A stretch of DNA of 5,618 nucleotides from Verrucomicrobiales bacterium (lineage in GTDB: Bacteria > Verrucomicrobiota > Verrucomicrobiia > Verrucomicrobiales > DEV007): contig JABDJT010000431.1 in NCBI GenBank assembly GCA_013003335.1, positions 1 through 5,618 on the forward strand, given 5' to 3'. This document shows positions 5,553 to 5,618 of this stretch, in pieces. Each line of letters opens with the position of its first letter. Positions within the stretch are counted from its first letter, which is position 1. A program made the position numbers and the translations under genes. Under the pieces are notes generated by a model that was not told the DNA's origin, ran no database searches, and saw only the letters and a list, made by a program, of their open reading frames with translations.

Positions 5553-5569
5553 TTTCGGACTCCGAAATT
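5551..5569. repeat. Palindrome overlapping the groEL stop codon
   Basis: AATTTCGGA (5551-5559) and TCCGAAATT (5561-5569) are perfect inverted arms around a single C. As RNA it would fold with a five-base loop and seven pairs. It begins in the last two bases of the TAA and is followed by AAAAC, not U, so on the plus strand it is not an intrinsic terminator. It precedes the real terminator by 13 bases and may add 3'-end protection. Confidence 0.45.
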
Positions 5570-5582
5570 AAAACAATTCGAG

Positions 5583-5616
5583 ACGGGCGAATCGGGAAAC
5601 CGGTTCGCCCGTTTTC
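5583..5616 (+). terminator. Intrinsic terminator of the chaperone cluster
   Basis: ACGGGCGAA (5583-5591) pairs perfectly with TTCGCCCGT (5604-5612). The stem continues through a T-G wobble and CGG/CCG to a GAAA tetraloop at 5596-5599, giving 13 pairs in all. The transcript then reads a U-run (5612-5615) before CGT. A long GC-rich stem with a GNRA-type loop and U-tract 30 bases after the groEL stop is a textbook rho-independent terminator. Confidence 0.92.
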
Positions 5617-5618
5617 GT

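Noticed and set aside
5551..5569. Palindrome after groEL as the terminator
   Set aside because: It is followed by AAAAC rather than a U-tract on the plus strand, and the stem at 5583-5612 with its U-run is far better.

Overview
The window shows an ordinary bacterial housekeeping and stress locus in two divergent transcription units. On the minus strand lie fmt (methionyl-tRNA formyltransferase) and, overlapping its stop codon by four bases, the first 60 codons of a DMT/EamA-type membrane transporter that runs off the left edge. On the plus strand lie the three major chaperone genes in the order dnaK, groES, groEL, closed by a strong intrinsic terminator at the right end. Base composition is moderate, neither strongly AT- nor GC-biased.

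No gene fixes the taxon. The combination of dnaK directly followed by groES-groEL, Shine-Dalgarno-free A/C-rich leaders, and the protein flavour (GroEL with a short His-rich tail, GroES with a GGIFLPDTAKEKP mobile loop) suggests the PVC group, most likely a Verrucomicrobiota (Opitutia-like) bacterium. This is inference from recall, not from a search.

Layout: 1-182 (-) transporter N-terminus; 179-1120 (-) fmt; 1121-1451 divergent intergenic region with several inverted repeats, an AT-rich promoter-like block and a possible small ORF coupled to fmt; 1452-3407 (+) dnaK; 3408-3545 spacer with a strong hairpin that lacks a U-tract; 3546-3839 (+) groES; 3840-3932 spacer with a weaker hairpin; 3933-5552 (+) groEL; 5583-5616 terminator.

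Functionally, DnaK binds unfolded or nascent chains in an ATP-dependent cycle, and GroEL/GroES provides the encapsulating folding chamber. Placing all three in one unit would co-express the two main cytosolic chaperone systems. The co-chaperones grpE and dnaJ and the repressor gene hrcA are not in the window, and no CIRCE-type operator is visible. The most interesting signals are non-coding. All three chaperone genes share a nearly G-free A/C-rich leader with an AACCAA element 13-16 nt before the start codon and no Shine-Dalgarno, each preceded by a hairpin. No clearly new biological system is evident.
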